Origin: VFJZ01 sp046598415
GTDB taxonomy: Bacteria; Actinomycetota; Thermoleophilia; Gaiellales; F1-60-MAGs149
DNA length: 64,000 nt
NCBI GenBank assembly: GCA_046598415.1
Contig: JBKJIG010000139.1
Span: 1-64,000, forward strand
Direction of reading: 5' to 3'
Position 1 is the stretch's first letter; each line of letters opens with the position of its first letter. The translations under genes and the position numbers were made by a program. The notes below the pieces were generated by a model. It did no database searches and was not told where the DNA came from. It saw nothing but the letters and a program-made list of their open reading frames with translations. Positions 23,978 through 32,574 of the stretch are shown here, piece after piece.

Positions 23978-24769
23978 CTAGAGGACGATCCGCCGCTCGG
24001 ACGGCTCGAGGTTGTCGTAGTTGTAGAGGACCTTGCCGCAGACGAACTTCTGGAACTCGGGCGGCGTGCCCATGTCGTAGAGCCCGAACTTGCGGTCGAT
24101 CAGCTCGGTGTCCCGATCGGTCCACTCGCCGGGCACGCAGTCGACGCCGAGCGACTTGACCTTGCCGGCCACGTAGATCGTGCCGTCGTACATCGAGTCG
24201 CCGAGGCCGGGGCCCGCATCGCCGCAGATGATCATGCGGCCGCGCTGCATCATGAATCCGGTGTTGGAGCCGACCGAGCCGCCGACGATGATCGTGCCGC
24301 CCTTCTGGTCGATGCCCGTGCGAGCACCGACACGGCCCTTGACGACCAGGTCGCCGCCGCGCATCGCGGCACCGGTGAGCGAGCCGCCGTTGCCGTTCAC
24401 GATCACGACGCCGCTCATCATGTTCTCGCACGACGACCAGCCGACGCGGCCCTTGATGAGGATCTCGGGACCGTCGATGAGGCCGCAGCCGAAGTAGCCG
24501 AGGCTGCCCTCGAACGTGATCTTGCAGCGCTGCAGGATGCCGACGCCGAGCGAGTGCCGCGAGCCCGGGTTCTTGACCGTGACGTCGCGGATGCCCTGCT
24601 CGTAGATCAGCCAGCGCAGCTCGAGGTTGATCTTGCGCGTCGACAGCTCCTTGGCGTCGAACACGGCCGTGGTACCCGAGATCTCGGAGATCTTGGGCGC
24701 CTCGGCATTCGGCTCCGCGAGACCGCGGGCGTCGTAGGAGATTCCGCGTTCACCGACTAGAGATTCCAC
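23978..24769 (-). CDS. GXGXG-domain glutamate-synthase-like subunit (MgsB-like)
   Basis: 263 residues, GTG start. It corresponds to the C-terminal right-handed beta-helix of glutamate synthase: repeats such as GYFGCGLIDGPEILIKGRVG, SCENMMSGVVIVNGNGGSL, GGDLVVKGRVGARTG, GGTIIVGGSVGSNTG and GRMIICGDAGPGLGDSMYDG carry the G-x-x-G-x-x-x-G spacing. In split enzymes this is a separate structural subunit. It overlaps the upstream amidotransferase gene by 13 bp, indicating translational coupling and a fixed complex. Confidence 0.9.
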   Translation of the reverse strand: MESLVGERGISYDARGLAEPNAEAPKISEISGTTAVFDAKELSTRKINLELRWLIYEQGIRDVTVKNPGSRHSLGVGILQRCKITFEGSLGYFGCGLIDGPEILIKGRVGWSSCENMMSGVVIVNGNGGSLTGAAMRGGDLVVKGRVGARTGIDQKGGTIIVGGSVGSNTGFMMQRGRMIICGDAGPGLGDSMYDGTIYVAGKVKSLGVDCVPGEWTDRDTELIDRKFGLYDMGTPPEFQKFVCGKVLYNYDNLEPSERRIVL

Positions 24770-25689
24770 ACCAGCACCTCCGCCTCGTACGGGTCGTACG
24801 TGTCGATCTCGTGGTCGATGATCGCGCGGATGGCGATCTCCTCCGACGCGAGTGCGACCAGGTCATCGGACTCGAACAGTACGAGCGGCTTCGCGGCCAG
24901 CTCGTCCTTGCAGACGCCCAGGGCGTCCTTGGTCACGCAGATGTACGTGAAGACGCCGTCCAGTTCCTCGAGGCTCTGCCGCATGGCCTCCTCGAGCGTC
25001 ATGCCCTCGCTCATCTTCTCGGCCAGGTAGACCGCGATGATCTCGGAGTCGCACTCGGACTGGAACCGGCGGCCGTTGCGCTCCAGCCGGCGGCGCCAGT
25101 AGAAGTAGTTCGTGAGCTGCCCGTTGTGCACGACGGCGACGTCGGAGAACGGGTACGCCCAGTACGGGTGAGCGCCCGAGATGTCGACGTCCGACTCGGT
25201 CGCCATCCGCACGTGGCCGATGGCGTGCGTGCCGGTGAAGGCGCCCAGCGAGTACTGCTCGCCCACGGCCTCGGCGTCACCGAGGTCCTTGACGATCTCG
25301 AGCGAGCTGCCGATCGACAGCACCTCGGCGCTGGGCACGTCCTCGATGAAGTCGACCAGCGTCTTCAGGTCGCCCGTGTACTTGACGACCGTCCGGAACG
25401 CGTACTCGGTCTCCGCCTCGACCGACTCGATCTCGCCGCCGGCGCGCGTGATGCGCGACTCGACCTCGGTGCGGTGCTTCTTCAGCCGGGCCTGGAACTC
25501 GAAGTCCCGCGGGTCGTTGGCGTCGGCGAGCTTGTAGCGCATCACGACGCGATCCGTCGCGGCCTGCCCGTAGAGGGCGTAGCCGGTCGAGTCAGGGCCG
25601 CGGTGCTTCATCGACTGGAGCATCGCGATCATGTCCTTGCCGATGTCGTGCGTACCGGAGCGGTAGATGATCCCCGCGATTCCGCACAT
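24757..25689 (-). CDS. Class II glutamine amidotransferase subunit (GltB N-terminal / MgsA-like)
   Basis: 310 residues. It begins MCGIAGIIYRSG; Cys2 becomes the N-terminal nucleophile after methionine removal. Further class II motifs: KHRGPDSTGYALYG, GHVRMATESDVDISGAHPYW, VVHNGQLTNYFYWRRRLE and SECDSEIIAVYL. It releases ammonia (or, in N-methylglutamate synthase, handles an amino donor) for the FMN subunit. The ATG at 25689 was chosen because it places the catalytic cysteine second. Second gene of the operon, 32 bp after the glutamine-synthetase-like gene. Confidence 0.9.
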   Translation of the reverse strand: MCGIAGIIYRSGTHDIGKDMIAMLQSMKHRGPDSTGYALYGQAATDRVVMRYKLADANDPRDFEFQARLKKHRTEVESRITRAGGEIESVEAETEYAFRTVVKYTGDLKTLVDFIEDVPSAEVLSIGSSLEIVKDLGDAEAVGEQYSLGAFTGTHAIGHVRMATESDVDISGAHPYWAYPFSDVAVVHNGQLTNYFYWRRRLERNGRRFQSECDSEIIAVYLAEKMSEGMTLEEAMRQSLEELDGVFTYICVTKDALGVCKDELAAKPLVLFESDDLVALASEEIAIRAIIDHEIDTYDPYEAEVLVWNL

Positions 25690-25721
25690 GTTGTGTCTCC
25701 GTTCGGTGGCGTGGGCGCGGG

Positions 25722-27116
25722 CTACGGAAGGATGTCCAGGTACTCCTCGCGGTCCCAGTCGGAGACCGTCGCGCAGTACCGTTCCCATTCGTCGCGCTTG
25801 TAGTGCCGGAACACCTTGTACATCTCGCCCGGCATTGCTGACTGGATCAGCGGATCGGCGTCGAGGGCGTCGAGGGCGTCGCCGAAGGTCATCGGGATGC
25901 GCCGCACCTCTTTGCCGCCCCGCATCGCCTCGTAGATGTTGCGCTCTTCCGGAACGCCCGGATCGATCTGGTTGCTGATGCCGTCGTCCATCGCCACGAT
26001 CAGCGCGGCGAGGGACAGGTACGGGTTGACCGCGGAGTCGACCGAGCGGTACTCGAACCGCCCGGGCGCCGACACGCGCAGCGCCGTGGTGCGGTTCTGG
26101 AAGCCCCAGTCGGCGAACACCGGCGCCCAGAAGCCCGTGTCCCAGAGGCGGCGGTAGGAGTTGACCGTCGGCGCCGTGATGGCCGTCAGCGCGCCGAGGT
26201 GCTTGATGATGCCGCCGATCGCCCAGAGGCCGATCTGCGACGGCTTCTGCTGATCCTCCCCCTCCGGCATGAACGTGTTCTCGTCGCCGCGCCACAGCGA
26301 GATGTTGTGGTGGCAACCGTTGGCCGAGACGCCCATGAAGGGCTTCGGCATGAAGCACGGGAAGACGTTGAACTCGCGACCCACCTGGCGACAGACCTGC
26401 CGGAACGTCGAGAGGTTGTCGGCGGTCGTCTCGGCGCGGTCGAACTGGAAGTTCAGCTCGATCTGGCCAGGGGCGTCCTCGTGGTCGCCCTGGATCATGT
26501 CGAGGCCGAGCCCGCCGGCGTACTCCATGACCTTGTGGATGATCGGCTGGAACTCGGAGAACTGGTCGATGTGGTAGCAGTAGGGCTTGGAGACGCCCTC
26601 GACGGCCGGCGTTCCGTCGTCGTTCATCTTCAGCCACATCATCTCGGGCTCGGTGCCGGCACGCAGGTGCAGGCCCGTGCGCGTCTCGAACTCGGCGGCG
26701 ATGCGCTGCAGGTTGCCGCGGCAGTCGGCGGTCAGGAACGCGCCCGGGTCGGTGCGCTCCTCGCGGTTGCGGAAGCAGATGCACCACACGCGGGCGACGC
26801 GCGGGTCCCAGGGCAGCTGCATGAAGGTGTCGGGTTCGGGGATGCCGACCAGCTCCATCGCCTCGGGCCCGTACCCGATGTAGTCGCCGTGCCGGTCGAC
26901 GAACAGGTTCGCCATCGCGCCGTACACCAGCTGGAAGCCCTTGCGGGCAGTCGATTCCCAGTGCTTCGCCGGGACGCCCTTGCCCATGATCCGGCCGGTC
27001 ACCGAGACGAACTGGAAGTAGATGTACTCGATGCCCTTGGCGTCGATCTCTTCGCGGACGCGTCGCACGGCCTCGTCGCGTCCCTCCGCTTCGACGAAAC
27101 GCTCGAGATCGGTCAT
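25722..27116 (-). CDS. Glutamine synthetase family ligase (GlnT / gamma-glutamylmethylamide synthetase-like)
   Basis: 464 residues. ATP-dependent joining of ammonia or an amine to glutamate. Family motifs: AGTEPEMMW (metal-binding Glu), GDHEDAPGQIELNF, CFMPKPFMGVSANGCHHNIS (ATP-binding loop), SYRRLWDTGFWAPVFADWG, and FEYRSVDSAVNPYLSLAALI. Longer N-terminal half and sequence unlike GlnA type I; together with the split glutamate-synthase set it resembles gamma-glutamylmethylamide synthetase of the N-methylglutamate pathway. Start ATG at 27116 with an AAGGAGG ribosome site; the frame continues upstream but lacks that signal. Confidence 0.85.
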   Translation of the reverse strand: MTDLERFVEAEGRDEAVRRVREEIDAKGIEYIYFQFVSVTGRIMGKGVPAKHWESTARKGFQLVYGAMANLFVDRHGDYIGYGPEAMELVGIPEPDTFMQLPWDPRVARVWCICFRNREERTDPGAFLTADCRGNLQRIAAEFETRTGLHLRAGTEPEMMWLKMNDDGTPAVEGVSKPYCYHIDQFSEFQPIIHKVMEYAGGLGLDMIQGDHEDAPGQIELNFQFDRAETTADNLSTFRQVCRQVGREFNVFPCFMPKPFMGVSANGCHHNISLWRGDENTFMPEGEDQQKPSQIGLWAIGGIIKHLGALTAITAPTVNSYRRLWDTGFWAPVFADWGFQNRTTALRVSAPGRFEYRSVDSAVNPYLSLAALIVAMDDGISNQIDPGVPEERNIYEAMRGGKEVRRIPMTFGDALDALDADPLIQSAMPGEMYKVFRHYKRDEWERYCATVSDWDREEYLDILP

Positions 27117-27299
27117 CGCCCAGCCTCCTTGTTCCAGCAGCATCCCAGAGGGCGAAATCGCCTCCCCGGATACGCGAGGGTAAGGGAGGTGCCCTCCATC
27201 GGCAACGGCCATTCCGCGCTGCCAGCGGCTCCCGGGGTGGACGGTTCGCACATATGCCGATCAGCGCCGTCTGGCTACGATCGGATCCTACGTAGGGGC
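27117..27299. promoter_or_regulatory. Divergent promoter region of the amine operon
   Basis: 183 bp between the ligase (minus) and the 159-residue protein (plus). It holds two small inverted repeats: GGGAGGTGCCC-type pairing near 27185-27195 and CTACGTAG at 27288-27295. A plus-strand TACGAT (27276-27281) may be a -10 element. No riboswitch that I recognise. Confidence 0.35.
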
Positions 27300-27779
27300 A
27301 TGCTCGAGCGCAACCAGCTACATCCACTGGTGGAGCGCGTCCTCGCTCAAGCGGGGCCGGCAACCGGTCACGGCTTGGAACCGACGGTCTTTCTCCACGC
27401 CGCGGGCGGGTGGGTGATGCAGGCGCTCGACGGCTCGACGTCCGACCGGGTGCGCGCCAGGCTCGACCATCTGGTCGAGACAGGCAAGGTGCACGACGCC
27501 GACGCGTACGTGTGCGTTGCACACCGCAACGACCTCGGACCGCTGGCGGATGCGCTCGGCACGACCCGGCCCTCCCCCGACCGCGACGCTCTGGCCGTGA
27601 TCGCGCAGTCGCGGGTCGGCGATCGTGTGTGCGGAACGGCCACCGAGGCGGACGGCTGGGCGGTCGACGAGTCCGGCTGCGAGCCGTTCCGCGAGATCCG
27701 CGAGCACCTGACGGCGATTTTACTCCCGCGGCCTGACAGAATCACGGCGGCGACCCGACGAAGGCGAAGGAGTGCGTAG
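27300..27779 (+). CDS. Unrecognised 159-residue protein coupled to the acyl-CoA-dehydrogenase-like gene
   Basis: 159 residues, no signal peptide. It contains HPLVERVLAQAG, VFLHAAGGWVMQALDG, DADAYVCVAHRNDLGPLADAL and a basic C-terminus. Family not recognised. The stop codon (27777-27779) is immediately followed by the ATG of the next gene, so the two are translated from one message. A TAGGGG precedes the ATG. Possibly a chaperone or sensor for the flavoprotein. Confidence 0.6.
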   Translation: MLERNQLHPLVERVLAQAGPATGHGLEPTVFLHAAGGWVMQALDGSTSDRVRARLDHLVETGKVHDADAYVCVAHRNDLGPLADALGTTRPSPDRDALAVIAQSRVGDRVCGTATEADGWAVDESGCEPFREIREHLTAILLPRPDRITAATRRRRRSA

Positions 27780-29147
27780 ATGGCACAGGTTGCAGACGAG
27801 GCGAAGTCGGGACTCGACCCGCTCTTCGATCCGGTGTTCCTCCTCACCGAGGAGCAGAAGGAGCTGCGCCAGCAGCTGATCGAGATCTGCGAGCGCGACA
27901 TCCGGCCCCACGCCGACTCGAACGACCGGACGTCGACGTTTCCGCGCAAGGCGCTGGAGGCGCTCGGGCCGTTCCTCGGCCTGCTGCTGCCGAAGGAGTG
28001 GGGCGGGCTGGCACAGGGGCACGTCATGTTCGCCACGACGGTCGAGACGATCGCGCGATTCGGTGACCCGTCCGCCGCCATGTGCTACGTGATGCACATC
28101 AGCGCCGTCGAAGCCCTGCGGCTGTGCGCCAACGAGTACCAGGTGGAGACGTACCTGAAGAAGGTCGTGCCGGAGCGCCGCATCGGCACGCTGTCGTACT
28201 CCGACCCCGAGACGGGATCGCACTTCTGGTACCCGATGGCGTCGGGCGCGACACGCACCGACGGCGGCTACATGGTCACGAAGAAGGCGTCCTGGACGAC
28301 GTCGGGCGGGTTCGCCGACTTCTACGTCTTCCAGACCACGTCGCCCGACTTCACGGAGTACTCCGACCTGTCGGTGTGGGTGTGCAACGCCGAGGACGCC
28401 GAGGCGAAGCCCGGCGAGTGGGACGCGCTCGGGCTCCGCGGCAACCAGTCCGGGTCGCTGCTGATCGACAACAAGTTCATGCCCGACAACCACCTCGTCG
28501 GCAAGGTCGGCGACGGCGCCTGGTCGAATGACGAAGCCGTCGACCCGTTCTTCCTGGTGGGCTCGTCCGGGTGCTGGAACGGCATCTCGCTCGGCACCAT
28601 CGATATCGCCATCCGCCACACCACGCGCCGCACCCACAAGGACGTCGGCCTGCGCGTGTGCGACTACCCGACCATCCAGGACGCGGTCGGCGAGGCGATC
28701 ATCGACACCAACGCCATCCGCTGCATGCACTACTCCATCGCCCGCGCGCTCGACGAGGTGACCGAGGGCGGCCAGAAGACGCTGGCGTCGGGCGAGTACG
28801 CCCGTGGCGACTTCCTGCCCTGGCTGTGGCAGCTCAAGTTCGCGGCCGCCAAGAACGTGGCGTACGTGGTCGACAAGATGCTCCACTGCACCGGCGGCTC
28901 CGGCTTCAAGAGGGAGCCTCTCCAGCTCGAGCGCTACCTGCGCGACGGCAAGGCCGGCTGGGTGATGGGCCCGACCAACGAGGTGCTGCGGCAGTTCGTC
29001 GGCAAGACGGCCCTGCTCGGCATGGAGTCGCTCGACTACTGGAACCAGGTCGTCAACTGGCGCGCGATCACGAACGAGACGAAGAAGCTCTCGCCCGATG
29101 AGAAGCGCGAGTTCGCCCAGCGCCTGCTGAGCGAGGCCGACGCCTAG
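27780..29147 (+). CDS. Acyl-CoA dehydrogenase family flavoprotein
   Basis: 455 residues. The N-terminal helical domain starts near residue 20 (LTEEQKELRQQLIEICERDIRPHA), the middle beta domain carries SYSDPETGSHFWYP and KKASWTTSGGFADFYVFQ, and the C-terminal helical domain contains LLHCTGGSGFKRE..LERYLRDGKAGWVMGPTNEVL, the usual FAD and dimer region. Longer than most short-chain enzymes (~380). The pathway could be acyl-CoA oxidation, or an amine/carnitine-derived substrate, given the neighbours. Ribosome site GAAGGAG. Confidence 0.85.
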   Translation: MAQVADEAKSGLDPLFDPVFLLTEEQKELRQQLIEICERDIRPHADSNDRTSTFPRKALEALGPFLGLLLPKEWGGLAQGHVMFATTVETIARFGDPSAAMCYVMHISAVEALRLCANEYQVETYLKKVVPERRIGTLSYSDPETGSHFWYPMASGATRTDGGYMVTKKASWTTSGGFADFYVFQTTSPDFTEYSDLSVWVCNAEDAEAKPGEWDALGLRGNQSGSLLIDNKFMPDNHLVGKVGDGAWSNDEAVDPFFLVGSSGCWNGISLGTIDIAIRHTTRRTHKDVGLRVCDYPTIQDAVGEAIIDTNAIRCMHYSIARALDEVTEGGQKTLASGEYARGDFLPWLWQLKFAAAKNVAYVVDKMLHCTGGSGFKREPLQLERYLRDGKAGWVMGPTNEVLRQFVGKTALLGMESLDYWNQVVNWRAITNETKKLSPDEKREFAQRLLSEADA

Positions 29148-29160
29148 TTCCGAACGACGT

Positions 29161-29199
29161 CGACGGGCCCCGGAGCGAGTCGTGCTCCGGGGCCCGTCG
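29161..29199 (+). terminator. Strong hairpin terminator after the acyl-CoA-dehydrogenase-like gene
   Basis: CGACGGGCCCCGGAGC (29161-29176) pairs without mismatch with GCTCCGGGGCCCGTCG (29184-29199) over a 7-nt loop, 14 bp after the stop codon. Stem of 16 GC-rich bp; no long T-run. Confidence 0.8.
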
Positions 29200-29231
29200 T
29201 CGTTCCCGGCCCGCGCCCGTTCGGCGATTAC

Positions 29232-29245
29232 CTGACTTCAGTCAG
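29232..29245. promoter_or_regulatory. CTGAC-N4-GTCAG palindrome
   Basis: CTGACTTCAGTCAG. The same CTGAC-N4-GTCAG pattern occurs at 43847-43860, and a related CTGACTGAACAGTCAG precedes the Rieske gene (38922-38937). It resembles a TetR-type operator. Both N4 sites lie about 80-115 bp before a copy of the GGGGTCWGACCCC repeat, so it could instead be part of a longer repeat. Confidence 0.4.
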
Positions 29246-29318
29246 ACAAATTGCGTGCGCCGGATCCCGCACAACCCGTGCCGCACCACGCGCGGTCTCG
29301 CATCGGTGGCGCGACCGG

Positions 29319-29389
29319 CGCGCCTTCCGCGCGCCTTCCGTGCGCGGGGTCTGACCCCCGAAAACCTCCATTTGGGGTCTGGCCCCGGC
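29319..29389. repeat. Dispersed palindromic repeat, copy 3
   Basis: GGGGTCTGACCCC (29346-29358), a 15-bp spacer, then GGGGTCTGGCCCC (29374-29386; one mismatch). The left flank GCGCGCCTTCCGTGCGC resembles the other copies. Confidence 0.7.
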
Positions 29390-29447
29390 CGTTCGCCTCG
29401 GCCCGCGCGCGGGTTCCCCGGCCTCAGCCGGGCCGCGTCGCCGGCTC

Positions 29448-30056
29448 TCAGGAGCCGGCGACGGCGAACGAGCGCAGGTAGGCGTACATCGCATCGAGCG
29501 CGATGCGCAGCTGCTCGGGGTCTCGCCGCGTCTTGGTCAGCAGCAGACCACCCTGGATAGCGGCCATCACAGCGGTCGCGAGATGGTCGGGATCGGCCGC
29601 TGCTGCCAGTTGCCCGTGCTGCTGCATCGTCACGAGCCCGTCGCGCAGCGGCGCCTCCCAGGTCGTGTACGCCTGAGCGAGCTTGAGGCGCGCCTCGTCG
29701 CTGTGCTCGGCGAGTTCGCTCGCGAGGCAGCCGATGGGGCACCCGCCGATGCCGAGCCGCTCGACCTGCAGCAGGACGAGATCGTCGAACCAGCCACGGA
29801 GCGCATCCCACGCCGAGAGGTCATGGAGCCGTGGCTGACCCGCGAGGACGACCTCGACGGTACGGGCGATCGCTGCGTCAACCAGCGCTTCCTTGCCACT
29901 GAAGTAGTGGTACAGCTGCCCGCGCGACACGTGCGCGGCTTCCCCGACATCGTCGAGGCTGGTCGCGCCCACCCCCTGGAGGCCCATCAGCTCGGCCGCG
30001 ACCTCGACGATCCGGTCACGCGTCGCTCGTCCCTTCGCGGTTGGCAGATCACGCAT
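29448..30056 (-). CDS. TetR-family transcriptional regulator
   Basis: 202 residues. The N-terminal helix-turn-helix is at residues 10-55 (TRDRIVEVAAELMGLQGVGA ... DVGEAAHVSRGQLYHYFSGKEAL); the C-terminal ligand-binding domain holds a cysteine pair (GIGGCPIGCLASELAE), the pattern of TetR proteins of the YcdC/AcrR-like class. The start at 30056 overlaps the end of the upstream sigma-like gene by 8 bp. Its target may be the CTGAC-type palindromes in the neighbourhood. Confidence 0.85.
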   Translation of the reverse strand: MRDLPTAKGRATRDRIVEVAAELMGLQGVGATSLDDVGEAAHVSRGQLYHYFSGKEALVDAAIARTVEVVLAGQPRLHDLSAWDALRGWFDDLVLLQVERLGIGGCPIGCLASELAEHSDEARLKLAQAYTTWEAPLRDGLVTMQQHGQLAAAADPDHLATAVMAAIQGGLLLTKTRRDPEQLRIALDAMYAYLRSFAVAGS

Positions 30057-30657
30057 CACGGGCTTCGACCATACCAGGCGGCAGGTAGTCTGGACTGGTC
30101 GGTTCACTCGCCGCAACGGTCGGAGGCGGCAGCCGCTCGGTCTCGACCGGCCCTCCGGCACCGGCGTCGCGGAGGTGCCGGAGGGCACGCTCGAGGCGAG
30201 CGGCGATGACTGTGGCCGACGTGCGCTCCGTGGTGGCGAGCTCGGTGCAGCTGACGCCGTGCATGCATAGCAGCAGCGCCTCGCGCTCCGGTGTGGGAAT
30301 CGCGTCCAGGAGCGCGCCGCGCCCGGTGCCGCCGGGGTCTGCGGGCCGGCGCGCACGTGCGGCGGTGGCGGTGCGGTAGACGCTGCGGAGCAGGAGCATG
30401 CGCTGCTGCGCGTCGGAGCCGCCGCGCGGGCCACGACGACGGCACAGCGTCCGGAAGGCGTCGACGACGGCGTCCGCGGCGGCCTCCTCGTCGGCGAGGA
30501 TCACGTGCGCGAGCCGGTAGGCCCGATGGCCGTGGGCGTCATAGAGGGAGGCAGCGCCATCCCGTCGGTCGAGTGCCGGTCGCATCGCGACCGTGCCCGC
30601 CCCGGCGTCAGACACGTGTGGGCCGAGCCGCGCCAGGGACCTCGGGGACGTGCGCAC
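30049..30657 (-). CDS. Sigma-70-like (ECF) regulator coupled to TetR
   Basis: 202 residues. The region-2-like part (DAHGHRAYRLAHVILADEEAAADAVVDAFR) and the region-4-like part (IPTPEREALLLCMHGVSCTELATTERTSATVIAARLERALRHL) are recognisable, with an extended proline-rich tail. The first ~24 residues may be untranslated if the internal ATG (MRPALDRRDGAAS) is used. The 3' end overlaps the TetR gene, an unusual pairing. The region-4 helix-turn-helix is fairly clear; promoter specificity unknown. Confidence 0.65.
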   Translation of the reverse strand: MRTSPRSLARLGPHVSDAGAGTVAMRPALDRRDGAASLYDAHGHRAYRLAHVILADEEAAADAVVDAFRTLCRRRGPRGGSDAQQRMLLLRSVYRTATAARARRPADPGGTGRGALLDAIPTPEREALLLCMHGVSCTELATTERTSATVIAARLERALRHLRDAGAGGPVETERLPPPTVAASEPTSPDYLPPGMVEARDA

Positions 30658-30841
30658 AGAAGTCGCTCGTGGACATCACTACCTCCTGATCGTGTTGCAC
30701 GGTGGCGCTGTCGATCAGAGGTTTGGGATCGACGGTCAGGCCGTGGGTTCAGGCCTCGGACGGAATTGGACTGTACCACCCAAAATAACGACGTGGGCGT
30801 TTCGCATCAATCACGAGCGTCACGATCGTCCCCACCAACGC

Positions 30842-30878
30842 CGACGGGGCCCAGGAGCGGTGCTCCGGGACCCCGTCG
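30842..30878 (-). terminator. Hairpin terminator of the permease gene
   Basis: CGACGGGGCCCAGGAGC (30842-30858) pairs with GCTCCGGGACCCCGTCG (30862-30878) over a GGT loop with two mismatches. It lies 30 bp past the minus-strand permease stop codon. The 250-bp gap 30658-30907 shows no gene. Confidence 0.65.
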
Positions 30879-30907
30879 TCGTCCGGGACGGATCGACCCA
30901 TGCCCTG

Positions 30908-32407
30908 CTAGACGTGTGCCTCCTCGGGCATCGTCGGGGTCTCGATGCGCATCGGGATCGACGTCTTGTCCTCGACGATGACGCGATACACGTAGAGCAG
31001 CACCGCGACGACGAGCACGCCGATCGCCCAGATCAGGCTGGTGTGCGAGCCGGGCGAGTCGTAGCCGGTGATCGCGCCGGACCACGACCCGATCACGAGC
31101 AGCACGATGTCGTAGGCAATGCAGAGCATCGCGATCGGGAGCCAGATCTTCCCCAGCTTGATCGGTCTCGGCCAGCCGGGCCGGTCGCGACGCAGCAGCA
31201 GGAAGCCGCTGATCGCGAGGATGTGCGAGAGCACGTACCCGAAGTTCGAGACCGCGAGGATCTTCAGGTAGCCGGAGCCGGCGACGCCGACGGCGAGGAA
31301 CAGCAGACCGAGGTTCAGCACTGCGTCGAGCGTCATCGCGTTGCCCGGCACGTTGTTGCGGTTCAGCTTGCCGAGCCAGCGGATCGTCATGCCGTCCTGG
31401 GAGATGCCGTACAGCGCCCGTGAGCCGTCCATGGTGGCCGTGTTCATCGACAGCGTGATGCCGGCGCAGAGCAGCACCACCATCACGGAGGAGCCGCCGC
31501 CGAGGATCTCGTCGAAGATGTCCTTGTAGAAGGTGAGCGCGTTCTCGACCGTGATGTTCTGGTCGCCGAACGTGCCGATGGCGCCGAGCGGGAACAGGGC
31601 GTAGACGAAGATGCAGAAGATCGCCGCGGCGCGCAGCGCCTTCGCCGTGTCCCGGGCCGGGTCGTGGTATTCGGGGGCGAACGAGGCACAGCACTCGAAG
31701 CCGTACGACGACCAGCACATGATGTAGAGCCAGCCGATCACGAGCTGCCAGCCGGTCGCACCGGTCGAGCCCCAGTCGATGAAGTTGTTCAGGTTCGACG
31801 ACTTGAAGTCGCCCGTGAAGTAGGGCAGGACGATGACGACACCGAGCGGCACCAGCAGGCAGGCGCCGGTCACGTAGCCGGTCCACACCGCGGGGCGCAC
31901 GCCGAAGACGTTGGCGGCCCAGATGCCGAGGATGATGACGGCGCCGACCCAGATCGCCGGGCTCGCGTCGAAGTTCACGCCGAGGATCAGCTCGCTGTGC
32001 GTCGTGCCCCACGTCGCGCCCGACCAGAACTCGCCGATCAGGAGCCCGCCGACGATCACGGAGTTGAGGGCGAGGACGACCGACCAGCCGAGCCAGTAGC
32101 CGACGGCCGCGATCGGGCCGAAGAACGTCGTGTAGCGCTTCCACGCCTCGTGGGCGTACACGGCGACGCCGCCGGAGAGCTTCGGGAACATCGCCGCCAC
32201 CTCGGCGTAGATGTTGTTGTGCAGGCCGCCGATGATGATCGAGATGCTCCAGACGATGATGGCGCCCCAGCCGCCGAGCGACAGGACCGACAGCCCGAGC
32301 GATGTCAGCAGGAAGCTCGGATTCGCGAGTGCGACGACGAATCCGTCGTACCACTGCATCGCCTGCAGGAGCTCGCGTTCCTCGACGTGAGCCGTAGCCA
32401 CGGGCAT
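30908..32407 (-). CDS. APC-superfamily amino-acid/amine permease
   Basis: 499 residues with about twelve membrane segments (for example NPSFLLTSLGLSVLSLGGWG, IWVGAVIILGIWAANVFGV, AIFCIFVYALFPLGAIGTFG). Family signatures include SLGGWGAIIVWSISIIIGG in helix 1 and a short cytoplasmic C-terminus. It resembles the basic/aromatic amino-acid or gamma-aminobutyrate/amine branch of the APC family. Imported substrate unknown; placement near the N-methylglutamate-type cluster suggests an amine or amino acid. Confidence 0.85.
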   Translation of the reverse strand: MPVATAHVEERELLQAMQWYDGFVVALANPSFLLTSLGLSVLSLGGWGAIIVWSISIIIGGLHNNIYAEVAAMFPKLSGGVAVYAHEAWKRYTTFFGPIAAVGYWLGWSVVLALNSVIVGGLLIGEFWSGATWGTTHSELILGVNFDASPAIWVGAVIILGIWAANVFGVRPAVWTGYVTGACLLVPLGVVIVLPYFTGDFKSSNLNNFIDWGSTGATGWQLVIGWLYIMCWSSYGFECCASFAPEYHDPARDTAKALRAAAIFCIFVYALFPLGAIGTFGDQNITVENALTFYKDIFDEILGGGSSVMVVLLCAGITLSMNTATMDGSRALYGISQDGMTIRWLGKLNRNNVPGNAMTLDAVLNLGLLFLAVGVAGSGYLKILAVSNFGYVLSHILAISGFLLLRRDRPGWPRPIKLGKIWLPIAMLCIAYDIVLLVIGSWSGAITGYDSPGSHTSLIWAIGVLVVAVLLYVYRVIVEDKTSIPMRIETPTMPEEAHV

Positions 32408-32574
32408 CTCCTCCCAGTCGCTTCAGCAGGGCTCCCGACCCCGCTCGAGGAGATAGAAGCTACTGATCGATGCGCTGTCAAGGAGCGAACGTCCACGGGC
32501 GTCGCCCGGGATGCAGCGATCTCCACATACCCGGGCACCTTGCCGTGCACGGGGTGGGCCGGGAGAATGTCGCT

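Larger units (their letters stand above)
29148..29447. other. 300-bp intergenic region with terminator, CTGAC palindrome and repeat copy 3
   Basis: No gene is seen. From left to right it contains the strong hairpin at 29161-29199, the palindrome CTGACTTCAGTCAG at 29232-29245, and the dispersed double palindrome with its CGCGCCTTCCGCGC flank at 29319-29389. Confidence 0.7.

Noticed and set aside
27185..27260. Glycine or glutamine riboswitch upstream of the ligase gene
   Set aside because: GGAGG/CCTCC pairing occurs, but the conserved bases of those riboswitch classes are not present.
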